Shown one piece after another: positions 17,011 through 25,575 of a stretch of DNA of 64,000 bases. The notes beneath the pieces are model-generated. The model worked only from the letters and a program-made list of their open reading frames with translations, did not search any database and was not told where the DNA came from. This DNA comes from an uncultured Flavobacteriales bacterium. GTDB lineage: Bacteria > Bacteroidota > Bacteroidia > Flavobacteriales > Schleiferiaceae. The translations under genes were made by a program, and so were the position numbers. How positions within the stretch are numbered: the stretch's first letter is position 1; every line of letters begins with the position of its first letter. Location: contig CAJXKC010000005.1 of assembly GCA_913055685.1 (NCBI GenBank), positions 18,946 to 82,945 of the forward strand, given 5' to 3'.

Positions 17011-17616
17011 CTAAGCCTTAGCTATCCTTCTCTCCAGAACCTCCATCACCATCCCCACTCCCTCTTCAAGAGACACTTGGTGCGTGGGCACCTTCACATC
17101 AGGTTGCTGTGGCTCCTCAAAAGGCGAGCTAATCCCCGTGAAATTCGAAATCTCCCCCCGGCGGGCTTTGGCATAAAGGCCTTTCACATCGCGTTTTTCG
17201 CATTCCTCGATGGGACAGTTTACATAGACCTCGATGAAGTTTTCGGGGCCAATCAAGTTCTTCACTCGGGTTCGTTCTTCTTCAAAGGGAGTGATGAAAG
17301 CGGTGAGGGTAATGATGCCGGCGTCTACCATCAACTTGGCCACTTCACCAATTCGGCGTAGGTTTTCCTTGCGGGCGGCATCGGAAAAATCGAGGTCGGA
17401 ATTGAGGCCACTGCGAATATTATCACCGTCGAGAATATAGGTGTGCATACCGCGCTGGTAGAGCTGGCGCTCGAGTTCGGAAGCGAGGGTGGATTTACCT
17501 GATCCAGAGAGACCAATGAACCAGATTACGAGGCCAGGGTGACCCATAAGTCGAGCGCGGTCAGCCGCAGCTATAGCGTGCTTATGGGGAATGATATGTA
17601 ATTTCTCTTGCGCCAT
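17011..17616 (-). CDS. cysC: Adenylylsulfate (APS) kinase
   Basis: Phosphorylates adenosine 5'-phosphosulfate to PAPS, the sulfate donor for sulfotransferases. 201 residues from Met at 17616. The Walker A loop GLSGSGKST is at residues 35-43, the APS-site motif DGDNIR at 63-68, and SDAARKENLRRI and the FTGISSPFE segment complete the family pattern. It lies ten bases downstream of the SLC13-type permease gene on the same strand, so transport and activation are probably co-transcribed. The cysD and cysN genes are on the other strand about 5 kb away. The codons between 17667 and 17616 overlap the upstream gene and are not needed for the fold. Confidence 0.95.
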   Translation of the reverse strand: MAQEKLHIIPHKHAIAAADRARLMGHPGLVIWFIGLSGSGKSTLASELERQLYQRGMHTYILDGDNIRSGLNSDLDFSDAARKENLRRIGEVAKLMVDAGIITLTAFITPFEEERTRVKNLIGPENFIEVYVNCPIEECEKRDVKGLYAKARRGEISNFTGISSPFEEPQQPDVKVPTHQVSLEEGVGMVMEVLERRIAKA

Positions 17617-17626
17617 GGTAAATTCT

Positions 17627-19393
17627 TTACAAATACATGAAGTGGATATAGCTAATGAAAATGGCACCGTAGACCAGGCTCAGCACCAAACCGAGCTTGA
17701 AATAATCCATAAACTTATACTGCCCCAATTCCAAAACCATCAAATTGGTCTGATAGGCATAGGGGGTCATAAAGCTACAACTGGCCCCAAAGGCGGTGGT
17801 AAGGAATACGGCTTCATAGGAAATACCGCTGGCCTGCGCCAAGCTATAGGCAATGGGGAAAATGATCGATACCGCCGCCACATTGGTTACGAAGGAGGTC
17901 AGCAGCCAGGCGGCCACAAAGAGACTTATGATAATACTAAGGGGTTGCCAATTGGCGGCATTGGCAAAGAGGGAATCGGTCAGTATTTGCGCGGCCCCTG
18001 AATTAATCAGCGCTTCCCCCAGTACGAGGGAGGAGAGCAAGACCACCAATAAATCCAAACTCAGACTCTTCTTCACCAAATTGCTGTATACCATTTTCAG
18101 GGCCACCTGGGCCACTAATATGCCCAATAAAGCTTCGAAGAAAGTCCACCAGCCGAAGATCGATCCGGCAATCGCAAGCGCCGTCGCTCCCCAGAAAATA
18201 TACTTCTTAGTGGCGGGCATTTCCGTAAAACTCTCAAAAGTCTGCAAAACGATCAGGTCATCGAACTGGGCATTGCGCTTTTGGAAGTTCTTGCCGGCCA
18301 CGATTAAAAGCACGTCTCCTACCCGCAGGGGAATCTTACCAATCTTTCCCGATAACTTCTCCCCCTTGCGGTGGATGCCAATAATGGCGGCGTCCATCCG
18401 CTGACGAAAATTATAGGCCTTGGCAGTTTGGCGGTCGAGTTGGGAATTCTGACTCACAATCGCCTCAATAACCTGCGTATCTTCTTTTAAATCAAATTCC
18501 AAGGTCTTGGATAGCTCCAAGCCGGGAAAGCGTTTTTCCAAACCGGTTACCATGGAAGTATCCCCCGCAAAGAGCAAAACATCTTTGGCCTGCAAGACCT
18601 CCCGCCGTCTAACCGGAGCAATTACCTCATCCCCGCGAATGATTTCGGATAAATAAAAGCCTTCCAAATTCCGTAATTCCGCCTCCTCCACCGATTTACC
18701 AATTAAATCCGCATCGGGCAGGACCCGCATCTCGATTAAGTACTCGCGCTCCTGACCCTCAATCTCCGACATCAAATCTTCCTTGCCCTTTAAGAGCAGG
18801 GGGGCCAATAAAAGCATTAAGCCTATCCCCACTAGGGTGATGAGAGTACCGGGTAGGGTAAAATCGAAAAAGCCGAGGGGTATGAGTCCGGCTGATTCAA
18901 TCAGGCCGTTCAGCACTAAATTGGTCGAAGTACCAATCAGGGTAATCACCCCACCCATCACCGCGGCGAAGGAAAGGGGCATTAATAGAATGGAGGGACT
19001 CACCTTTTTATCCTTACCCCATTGGTAAACAAAAGGCATCATTACCGCCACCACGGGGGTATTATTCATAAAGGCCGACAAGCCACTCACCGCCCCACTC
19101 ATGCGCAAGATAAAACCCCGCGGACCTTTAGCACCTTTAAACAGACGCCCAAAAAAGCCCACCAAATCAAAGCTCTCATTAATCCCTGCGGTAATCAATA
19201 CCAACACGAAAATGGTCACAATCGACTGATTGCTCAAGCCCCCAATAAATGACTCCACCCGACTCGCCCCTACCAATATCAAGGCCGCCGAGGAAAACAA
19301 AAACACCCGCGAAGTCTTAAACCGATCACTAATCAGCACCGCCACCGTCGCCGCGATAATGAATAGTGTGCTATAAGCTTCCCAGTTTTGCAT
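17627..19393 (-). CDS. SLC13-family anion (probably sulfate) permease with two TrkA-C domains
   Basis: 588 residues from Met at 19393 (MQNWEAYSTLFIIAATVAVL); the open frame further upstream reads through repeat DNA and is not part of the gene. Hydrophobic segments lie at about 1-200 and 400-588. Between them are two RCK_C/TrkA-C modules (IEMRVLPDADLIGKSV... and VIEAIVSQNSQLDRQT...), which bind regulatory ligands. Motifs INESFDLVGFF, SAFMNNTPVVAVMMP and GTSTNLVLNGL are those of the divalent-anion:sodium symporter fold. Placement directly before cysC makes sulfate the likely substrate. Confidence 0.88.
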   Translation of the reverse strand: MQNWEAYSTLFIIAATVAVLISDRFKTSRVFLFSSAALILVGASRVESFIGGLSNQSIVTIFVLVLITAGINESFDLVGFFGRLFKGAKGPRGFILRMSGAVSGLSAFMNNTPVVAVMMPFVYQWGKDKKVSPSILLMPLSFAAVMGGVITLIGTSTNLVLNGLIESAGLIPLGFFDFTLPGTLITLVGIGLMLLLAPLLLKGKEDLMSEIEGQEREYLIEMRVLPDADLIGKSVEEAELRNLEGFYLSEIIRGDEVIAPVRRREVLQAKDVLLFAGDTSMVTGLEKRFPGLELSKTLEFDLKEDTQVIEAIVSQNSQLDRQTAKAYNFRQRMDAAIIGIHRKGEKLSGKIGKIPLRVGDVLLIVAGKNFQKRNAQFDDLIVLQTFESFTEMPATKKYIFWGATALAIAGSIFGWWTFFEALLGILVAQVALKMVYSNLVKKSLSLDLLVVLLSSLVLGEALINSGAAQILTDSLFANAANWQPLSIIISLFVAAWLLTSFVTNVAAVSIIFPIAYSLAQASGISYEAVFLTTAFGASCSFMTPYAYQTNLMVLELGQYKFMDYFKLGLVLSLVYGAIFISYIHFMYL

Positions 19394-19698
19394 TTTTTTT
19401 TGTCTAATGTATGCTTCTTGCCTTCGCTGAAGCTTCGGCAAGCAAAGCTTGATAGTTATTTCGGTTCTTCTAGATAGATTATTGTCACCCTGAGCTTGTC
19501 GAAGGGCTTTATCATCTCCTCTTCTTGCCTTCGCTCCCGTAAAACGGGACAAGCAAAGCTTCGGCAAGCAAGGCTTCTCCTCCTCTCTTCTCCTCCTCTC
19601 TTCTCCTCATCCTCTCATCTCATCCTCCTGTCACCCCGCTTGGCTCAAGCCAAATCCCTGCTCGCCCCGAATAGGGGCGTCCCAGCATCCCAGCAATG
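19394..19698. repeat. Repeat-filled spacer
   Basis: No gene. Contents in order: facing GAAGCTTCGGCAAGC / AGCAAAGCTTG blocks, a solo TGTCACCCTGAGCTTGTCGAAGG arm (19484-19510), the TTT/AAA-loop hairpin CCCGTAAAACGGG (19536-19548), a pyrimidine tract built of CTTCTCCTCCTCT units (19577-19630), and CCCCGCTTGGCTCAAGCCAAAT-type hairpin modules (19635-19690). Confidence 0.75.
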
Positions 19699-20724
19699 TC
19701 AAGCCTCACAAGCTTGATATATCCTCTCAATAATCTCCACAACCTTCATCCCCTCCAGCGCATTCGTCGTAATCGTATCTCTCCCCTTCAAAACATCAAT
19801 CACATTGCCAATCAAATACACATGATTCGCCGCCGAACCCTTGTAGGGCCCGTAATCATTCGGCGGATTCGCCTCCGCCAAGACCGGCATTTCATAGTCC
19901 TTCACGTGGCAGTATTCCACCTCATTCATATACTGACCCCCGATTTTAATGGTACCATTCTCAGCCAAAATCGTAATCGAGCTCTCAAAGTTTTTATCCC
20001 AGCAGGAAGTAGAAAAATTCAGTACCCCCATGCCACCATCGCTAAAATCAAAGCTCACCACCCCCGAATCTTCAAAGTCGGTCAGTTCCTGGTGATTAAA
20101 ATCCGTCAAGCGCCCTTTAATATTCTGGATATCCCCAAAGAGCCAATACATAATGTCAATAAAGTGCGAAAACTGGGTAAAGAGCGTTCCGCCGTCCAAT
20201 TCCTTATGCCCATGCCAATTACCCTTCTTATAGTACCGGTCGTCGCGGTTCCAATAGCAATTGATCTGCACCATATTAATGCGTCCCAAGCGACCACTGT
20301 CCACCATTTCCTTAATCCATACCGAAGGCGGTGAATAACGGTTCTGCATCACCGCAAATACATGGCGATTCTTATGCAAGGCCGTGAAGATAATCTTCTC
20401 CACCGCCGCTTTCTGCAGCCCTAAAGGCTTCTCTACCACTACGTGATAACCCGCATTCAAGACCGCCAAAGCCTGCTCCGCATGCAAACCATTCGGAGTC
20501 GCAATATTCACCACATCCAAATCCGAATGCTTAGCCAGCAATTCCTCCAAACTCTTGTAAGTCGGAACCTCCGCGTACTTAGCGTCCAATCCCAATTCGC
20601 GTGCTTCGCGCACATCACACAGCGCCACCAATTCCCCCTCCGGATTATTCCAAATCATCTCCGCATGCCGCTTCCCAATATGGCCACAACCGATTACCGC
20701 AAATTTTATTTTCTGATCACTCAT
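19699..20724 (-). CDS. Gfo/Idh/MocA oxidoreductase, UDP-GlcNAcA 3-dehydrogenase-like (WbpB/WlbA)
   Basis: 341 residues. The NAD(P)-binding loop is FAVIGCGHIGKRHAEMI (about 8-24), the conserved VVEKPLGL follows near residue 96, and the C-terminal half has the family's catalytic surroundings (WHGHKELDGGTLFTQFSHFIDIMYWLFG). Overall closest in style to WbpB/WlbA, which oxidises C3 of UDP-GlcNAc uronic acid on the way to UDP-2,3-diacetamido sugars. A WbpD-like acetyltransferase lies just upstream and a WbpA-like dehydrogenase and WbpI-like epimerase occur elsewhere in the window. The C3 aminotransferase is not seen. Exact substrate is inferred from this context. Confidence 0.8.
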   Translation of the reverse strand: MSDQKIKFAVIGCGHIGKRHAEMIWNNPEGELVALCDVREARELGLDAKYAEVPTYKSLEELLAKHSDLDVVNIATPNGLHAEQALAVLNAGYHVVVEKPLGLQKAAVEKIIFTALHKNRHVFAVMQNRYSPPSVWIKEMVDSGRLGRINMVQINCYWNRDDRYYKKGNWHGHKELDGGTLFTQFSHFIDIMYWLFGDIQNIKGRLTDFNHQELTDFEDSGVVSFDFSDGGMGVLNFSTSCWDKNFESSITILAENGTIKIGGQYMNEVEYCHVKDYEMPVLAEANPPNDYGPYKGSAANHVYLIGNVIDVLKGRDTITTNALEGMKVVEIIERIYQACEA

Positions 20725-20963
20725 TATCTACTATCTCTGTCTTCTCTTCTTTTTTTCTTTGCTTCCCTTTGCTTCTTTGCGTTTAAGCAATCCTGCCTTC
20801 GCTCCCGTAAAACGGGACAAGTAAAGCTTCGGCAAGCAATGCTTCTCATCATCTCTTCTCCTCTTCTCCTCTTCTCCTCTTCTCCTGTGCTTCCTTGGAA
20901 CGTTTTACGTTCTGAGCTCCTGAGCTCCTGCGCTCCTGCGCTCCTCATCCTCCTTGGGTCGTT
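20725..20963. repeat. Spacer with hairpins and degenerate pyrimidine units
   Basis: Holds CCCGTAAAACGGG (20804-20816), a CTTCTCCT tract, then TGTGCTTC interrupted by the hairpin GAACGTTTTACGTTC (20898-20912) before TGAGCTCCTGAGCTCC units, and GGTCGTTTTACGACC (20957-20971), the last reaching into the 3' end of the next gene. Confidence 0.75.
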
Positions 20964-21536
20964 TTACGACCTCCTCACCTCATCTCCATCCAAAAAATAC
21001 TCCTCCCCACTCTCCGGACAAACCGCCTTCCCATCTTCAAACAACAGCCGATGCCCATAGGCACTCATCCAACCAATCTGCCGCGCCGGATTCCCCACCA
21101 TCAAGGCATAAGGCTTCACGGTCTTGGTTACCACCGCCCCCGCGCCAATAAAGGCATACTCACCAATATCGTGACCACAAACAATGGTCGCATTGGCCCC
21201 GATACTCGCCCCTTTCCCAACGGTCGTCTTTTCATACTGCCCCCGGCGATTCACCGCCGAACGGGGATTGGTCACATTGGTAAACACCATCGAGGGACCC
21301 AAGAACACATCGTCCTCGCAGATCACCCCCGTATAAATGGATACATTATTCTGCACCTTCACATTGCGGCCCAGCACCACCTCCGGCGATACCACCACAT
21401 TCTGTCCCAAATTACAGTGTTCCCCCAGCACCGCCCCCGCCATCACATGCGAGAAATGCCAAATCTTAGTGCCTTTACCAATCTGCGCGCCCGCATCAAT
21501 TACCGCCGTTTCATGGGCAAAATAGGAGTCTTTCAT
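20964..21536 (-). CDS. Left-handed beta-helix N-acetyltransferase (WbpD/WlbB-like)
   Basis: 190 residues from Met at 21536 (MKDSYFAHETAVID). Hexapeptide-repeat turns (AQIGKGTKIW, AVLGEHCNLG, VVLGRNVKVQ, ASIGANATIVCGHDIGEYAFIGAGAVV) form a left-handed beta-helix that acts as a trimer with acetyl-CoA. The pattern matches WbpD/WlbB, which acetylates the 3-amino group of UDP-GlcNAc(3N)A. The gene lies upstream of the WbpB-like dehydrogenase on the same strand, separated by repeats. The upstream extension to 21602 is not needed and would cover the promoter element at 21560. Confidence 0.85.
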   Translation of the reverse strand: MKDSYFAHETAVIDAGAQIGKGTKIWHFSHVMAGAVLGEHCNLGQNVVVSPEVVLGRNVKVQNNVSIYTGVICEDDVFLGPSMVFTNVTNPRSAVNRRGQYEKTTVGKGASIGANATIVCGHDIGEYAFIGAGAVVTKTVKPYALMVGNPARQIGWMSAYGHRLLFEDGKAVCPESGEEYFLDGDEVRRS

Positions 21537-21559
21537 TAAGGTTTGTTTATGGGTAGGAG

Positions 21560-21567
21560 CAAATGTA
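21560..21567 (-). promoter_or_regulatory. Candidate -7 element of the wbpD-like gene
   Basis: TACATTTG on the minus strand, 24 bases before the start codon at 21536, fits TAnnTTTG. Its position supports the shorter start. Confidence 0.45.
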
Positions 21568-21705
21568 AGGGAATTAGGGGTTTTGTCCTTGGGCAGGACC
21601 AAGCCTTTTCTCTTAGACAGAGGGTCCTTTTTTAATTTTTCATTTCTGTGAAAATGATTCGTTGTTCAAAGATTCAGATCCTTAACCTTTTTACCACTTT
21701 TTTTA

Positions 21706-21965
21706 CTAACGACATTTAATTTTTTAAAGGTGTTTGTGAGCTCATCGCTGCGCTCTTCGGTTGCTTGATCAAAAAATTTACAAAAAAAATCAAGGCTGGC
21801 CTTTCTCTCTTGGCTTCAGGCGCTTGTTCGCTTGGAAAAAACGAACTCGTTCGTTCCCCCGTGACTGCGCACGGGGCAAGCTCACTCAAACAGCGTTTTT
21901 TCCCGGTCGCTCTCAAGCTGGCAGCCTACGAATCCAAAGGCATGCCGATCCCCTTACCCGTTAAC
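21706..21965. mobile_element. Inverted, truncated copy of the 0.5-0.66 kb element
   Basis: In reverse orientation it carries the shared core: GACCGGGAAAAAACGCTG with GAACGAGTTCG, AAGGCCAGCCTTGATTTTTT, GATCAAGCAACCGAAGAGCG and GAGCTCACAAACACC. Neither terminal inverted repeat (GCCCTTAGGC...) is present, so it is a fragment. The nearest relative is the copy at 51532-52188. Confidence 0.65.
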
Positions 21966-22079
21966 ATTGATCTGAGACTAAGGTGCATGCTACCAACCTT
22001 GTTTACATGGAATATTTTCCCCTACAGTTTTATTCAATTTAAATGTGTGATTGTGTGAGATGTTTAGGGCAGAGTCTTT

Positions 22080-22420
22080 TCAGAATTGCGCGGTATGACC
22101 CTTTTTCACAGAGTCTCTTCAAATTCACTCCTTCTTCGTGTCCTTAGTGTGCCCTGCCTGCCGGCAGGCGGGTTCGTGTGAGGCTATACACGCATCGTCT
22201 CTCCAACGCCGCTTCTTCTTAGTGTGCTTCGTGTGCTTCGTGTGAGGCTCTTAAGAAAAAGTCTCTCCAAAGTAACTCAACCGCCGCGCTCGCTCCTGGA
22301 ACGTTTTACGTTCGTATGCGCCGTGTGAGGCTTTTTGCGCAACGTCTCTCCTCCAGCGCTCCTCTGCGACCTCCCCACCTTTGCGCCTCTAGCGAGCTTG
22401 CGAGCGGGCGTTTAAGCAAT
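22080..22420. repeat. CGTGTGAGG/GTCTCTCCAAAG-type degenerate repeats with inserted hairpins
   Basis: Imperfect units of CTTCGTGTGAGGCT, GTCTCTTCAAA and CGCCGTGTGAGG follow one another. Two units are interrupted: GTGTGC/CTTCGTGTG by the palindrome CCTGCCTGCCGGCAGGCGGG (about 22152-22171), and CTCGC/CGTGTGCGCC by a block containing GAACGTTTTACGTTC (22299-22313). No coding frame is supported between 21537 and 22518. Confidence 0.75.
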
Positions 22421-22518
22421 TTGAAACAATTTCAACCCAAAATCCCTTCATTCCATCGAAAAATTTTCCCCATTCAGCCCTTTCCCCTAACTTTATCGCT
22501 TCAAATGAAAACCAGCCC

Positions 22519-23421
22519 ATGCGCTATACATTAACCCATCTTAAAGAACTCGAATCCGAGGCGATTTACGTTATGCGTGAAGTTTTCGCTCAGTTCGAGA
22601 ACCCCGCGATATTATTCTCGGGCGGTAAAGACTCCATCGTCTTAACCCACTTAGCGAAGAAAGCCTTTTACCCTGGGAAAATTCCATTCCCTTTGATGCA
22701 TATTGATACCGGTCACAATTTCCCGGAAACCATCGAGTTTCGCGATAATTTAATCAAAGAATTGGGCTGCGAACTAATTGTGGGGTCAGTGCAAGAATCC
22801 ATAGATACCGGAGCGGTGCAAGAAGAGACCGGTAAAAATGCCTCTCGTAATGCCTTGCAAACCACCACCCTCCTCGATGCGATTGAGGCCAATAATATTG
22901 ATGCCGCTATGGGTGGCGCCCGTCGTGATGAGGAAAAAGCCCGCGCTAAGGAACGTTTCTTCTCCCACCGTGACGATTTTGGTCAGTGGGACCCCAAACA
23001 CCAACGCCCCGAGCTTTGGAACCTCTTTAATGGTAAAAAGAATATGGGCGAGCATTTCCGAGTATTCCCCATTTCCAACTGGACCGAGATGGACGTCTGG
23101 CAGTATATTTTACATGAAAATATTGCGATTCCAAGTCTTTATATCGCTCATGAACGTCAGGTAGTCTGGCGTAACAATGCCTGGTTACCGGTTTCGGAAT
23201 TCATCACCGTTGAAGAGCACGAAAAGATAGAAACCAAGCAGGTGCGCTTCCGTACCCTAGGCGATATTACCATCACCGGGGGCATTGAATCGGATGCCGA
23301 TACCTTAGAGAAAATTGTGCAAGAAGTAGCTTCGGCCCGCCAAACTGAGCGCGGCAATCGTGCCGATGATAAACGTGGCGAAACCGCCATGGAAGACCGT
23401 AAGAAACAAGGCTATTTCTAA
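22519..23421 (+). CDS. cysD: Sulfate adenylyltransferase subunit 2
   Basis: Catalytic subunit of ATP sulfurylase, which makes adenylylsulfate from sulfate and ATP. 300 residues, the usual length. The PP-loop SGGKDS (residues 34-39) sits in ILFSGGKDSIVLTHLA; GGARRDEEKARAKERFFSHRD and the FPISNWTEMDVWQYI segment are characteristic. The cysN gene starts 18 bases after its stop, so the two form an operon. No cysH (APS/PAPS reductase) is visible in the window, so the route here may serve sulfation rather than, or as well as, cysteine synthesis. Confidence 0.97.
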   Translation: MRYTLTHLKELESEAIYVMREVFAQFENPAILFSGGKDSIVLTHLAKKAFYPGKIPFPLMHIDTGHNFPETIEFRDNLIKELGCELIVGSVQESIDTGAVQEETGKNASRNALQTTTLLDAIEANNIDAAMGGARRDEEKARAKERFFSHRDDFGQWDPKHQRPELWNLFNGKKNMGEHFRVFPISNWTEMDVWQYILHENIAIPSLYIAHERQVVWRNNAWLPVSEFITVEEHEKIETKQVRFRTLGDITITGGIESDADTLEKIVQEVASARQTERGNRADDKRGETAMEDRKKQGYF

Positions 23422-23439
23422 AACCAAACCGAATTTACC

Positions 23440-24705
23440 ATGAGCGATTCTTATTTAGATATGCAATTATTACGCTTTACCACTGCTGGTAGCGTAGACG
23501 ACGGAAAAAGTACTTTAATTGGCCGCCTCCTTTACGATTCGAAATCCATTTTCGAGGATCAGTTGGACGCGGTAGAAAGCAGTTCCAAAAAACGGGGCGT
23601 GGATCATGTGGATTTAGCCCTGCTCACCGACGGTTTGCGCGACGAGCGCGAACAGGGCATCACCATCGACGTAGCTTACCGCTACTTCGCTACCCCCAAG
23701 CGTAAATTCATTATTGCCGATACCCCCGGACATATCCAGTACACCCGAAACATGGTGACGGGTGCTAGTACCGCCAACTTGGCTCTCATTTTAGTCGATG
23801 CCCGCAATGGGGTAGTCGAACAAACCTGCCGCCACTCTTTCATCGCCAGTTTGTTACAAATCCCCCACTTGGTGGTTTGTATCAATAAAATGGACTTGGT
23901 CGATTACAGCGAGCAGCGTTTCGAAGAAATCGTGGAGCAGTACAAGGCCTTCGCCGCTAAATTAAATGTGAGCGACATTCGCTTTGTGCCCATCTCCGCC
24001 TTACACGGCGATAATGTGGTAAACCGCTCCGAGAATACCCCTTGGTATAATGGCGAGACCCTCTTACATACTTTGGAAACCATTCACATTGATAGCGATC
24101 AGGATCATGTGAACGCCCGTTTCCCGGTGCAAACGGTAATTCGCCCTAAGAGCGATAAATACCACGACTACCGCGGTTATGCCGGTCGTATTGCCGGTGG
24201 GGTGTACAAACCAGGCGACAAGGTAACCGTATTACCCAGTGGTTTCACCTCCAAAATCAAGAGTATTGATAGCTATACCGAATCCTTATCGGAAGCCTTT
24301 GCTCCCATGTCGGTGACCATCACCCTCGAAGACGATATCGACATCTCCCGCGGCGACATGATTGTTCGCCCCAACAATCAACCCGAAGTCCTCCAAGACC
24401 TCGACGTGATGCTCTGCTGGCTTAACAATAAGTCAGCCCAGCCCCGCGCGAAGTACACCCTCCGCCACACCACCAATGAGGCCCGTTGTATGATCAAAGA
24501 GGTCCTCTATAAGGTAAACATCAACACCCTCCACCGCATTGAAGACGATAAGGAAATTGGGATGAACGATATCGTGCGAGTTAAAATGCGGGTGACCAAG
24601 CCGCTGTTCGTGGATGCTTATAATGATAATCGGAATACGGGGTCGATTATCTTAGTCGACGAGAGTACCAATGAAACAGTTGCTGCAGGCATGATAAGAC
24701 TTTAA
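23440..24705 (+). CDS. cysN: Sulfate adenylyltransferase subunit 1 (GTPase)
   Basis: GTPase subunit whose GTP hydrolysis drives APS synthesis by CysD. 421 residues. Elongation-factor-type motifs: G1 GSVDDGKST (17-25), G3 DTPGH (94-98), G4 NKMD (149-152); then two beta-barrel domains (from about residue 225). It is a stand-alone CysN, not the CysNC fusion: the APS kinase is a separate gene at 17011-17616. Degenerate GCGAAGAACGCTAAG repeats begin within ten bases of its stop. Confidence 0.97.
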   Translation: MSDSYLDMQLLRFTTAGSVDDGKSTLIGRLLYDSKSIFEDQLDAVESSSKKRGVDHVDLALLTDGLRDEREQGITIDVAYRYFATPKRKFIIADTPGHIQYTRNMVTGASTANLALILVDARNGVVEQTCRHSFIASLLQIPHLVVCINKMDLVDYSEQRFEEIVEQYKAFAAKLNVSDIRFVPISALHGDNVVNRSENTPWYNGETLLHTLETIHIDSDQDHVNARFPVQTVIRPKSDKYHDYRGYAGRIAGGVYKPGDKVTVLPSGFTSKIKSIDSYTESLSEAFAPMSVTITLEDDIDISRGDMIVRPNNQPEVLQDLDVMLCWLNNKSAQPRAKYTLRHTTNEARCMIKEVLYKVNINTLHRIEDDKEIGMNDIVRVKMRVTKPLFVDAYNDNRNTGSIILVDESTNETVAAGMIRL

Positions 24706-24713
24706 AACGCGAA

Positions 24714-24945
24714 GAACATTAAGGGAACGCGAAGAACGCTAAGTAGGACGCAAAGAGCGCTAAAGAAACGCGAAGAACGCTAAGGGCTAAGGGAGACCTT
24801 GGCGTTCTTTGTTTTTATACCCTTCATGTTCTCCGCGGATCCTTCATGCTCTCAGCGTTTATCCTCTTGGTGTTCTTTGCGTCCCCTCTTCGTGTTCTTT
24901 GTGTTCACTCTTACTGTTCTTCGCGTCCCCTCTTTGTGTCCTTCG
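24714..24945. repeat. Degenerate GCGAAGAACGCTAAG array, left side of the GxxExxY gene
   Basis: From 24714 to about 24795 units such as ACGCGAAGAACGCTAAG face right; from 24800 to 24945 the complementary type (TTCTTCGCGTCCCCTC, TTCTTTGTGTTC) follows. The second part enters the coding sequence of the GxxExxY gene and encodes its last dozen residues. Units vary in length (about 14-20 bp) and sequence. Confidence 0.75.
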
Positions 24946-25312
24946 TGTAAATTATCCTCCGGATACCATCCTTAAAAAGTGCCACATTAAAGTTCACGAC
25001 AAATCCTAATTCAAGGTCAGCGATTTTAAGGTAGGTAAGTACTTGCTTAAAGTGCAAAGGTCCGCTGTACTTTGTTGACTTTAGCTCAACCAGTATTTTC
25101 TCTTCTACAATAAGATCAGCTATGTAAGCCTTTTCAATAGTAATTCCCTCCCACTGCAGTTTCAAACGTTTTTGCCGCTCGTAATTAATGCCTCGCTTGT
25201 TTAGTTCCGCACATAAAATCTCCTCATACACTTTCTCATAAAGCCCCGGACCTATTTCCTTGTGAATCTTGAAACAAGCATCCACTAATTCTTTCGCAAT
25301 CTCTTCAATCAT
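24911..25312 (-). CDS. GxxExxY protein (PD-(D/E)XK nuclease-like)
   Basis: 133 residues, full length for the family. The name motif is visible in KEIGPGLYEKVYEEIL (about 18-33). The nuclease-like core follows: ERQKRLKLQWEG, then YIADLIVEEKILVELKST, where Asp and Glu-Leu-Lys fit the D...ExK active-site pattern. Its biological role is not established; members are scattered singly in intergenic DNA of Bacteroidota and other phyla. The C-terminal tail (YTKDTKRGREEQ) is encoded by the flanking repeat array, and a matching inverted array lies beyond its start. Possible nuclease linked to the repeats, by inference only. Confidence 0.85.
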   Translation of the reverse strand: MIEEIAKELVDACFKIHKEIGPGLYEKVYEEILCAELNKRGINYERQKRLKLQWEGITIEKAYIADLIVEEKILVELKSTKYSGPLHFKQVLTYLKIADLELGFVVNFNVALFKDGIRRIIYTKDTKRGREEQ

Positions 25313-25540
25313 GGCGCTAAGAACTCCAAGGGGACGCTAAGAACACGAAGCTAAACTAGTAGCAAACACTTACCTTTCCACTCTCCCCATCCACTTCCTG
25401 CCCTCAATATCCCTTTTGTGTGCTTCGCGTTTTCTTAGTGTTCTTAGCGTACTCCCCTTCCCTTCTTAGCGTTTCCCCTTCCCTTCTTCGCGTCCCCTTC
25501 CTTTCTTCGCGTCCTAAAATTAGCGTTCTTCGTGTCCTAA
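25313..25540. repeat. Degenerate array on the right side of the GxxExxY gene
   Basis: Directly before the start codon come GCGCTAAGAACTCC and GACGCTAAGAACACGAAG; from about 25417 to 25540 the complementary orientation follows (TTAGTGTTCTTAGCGT, CTTCTTCGCGTCCCC, TTAGCGTTCTTCGTGTCC). The words TTAGCGTTCTTCG and CTTCGCGT also occur, inverted, in the array at 24714-24795. The end of the array touches the promoter of the export operon. Confidence 0.75.
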
Positions 25541-25543
25541 CCC

Positions 25544-25551
25544 TATATTTG
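25544..25551 (+). promoter_or_regulatory. Candidate -7 element of the wza-wzc operon
   Basis: TATATTTG, 24 bases before the ATG at 25576. The position expected for the -33 element falls inside the repeat unit TTAGCGTTCTTCGTG, so repeat changes could affect expression. Confidence 0.6.
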
Positions 25552-25575
25552 CCAACTAAACTTAATCGACCTTAA

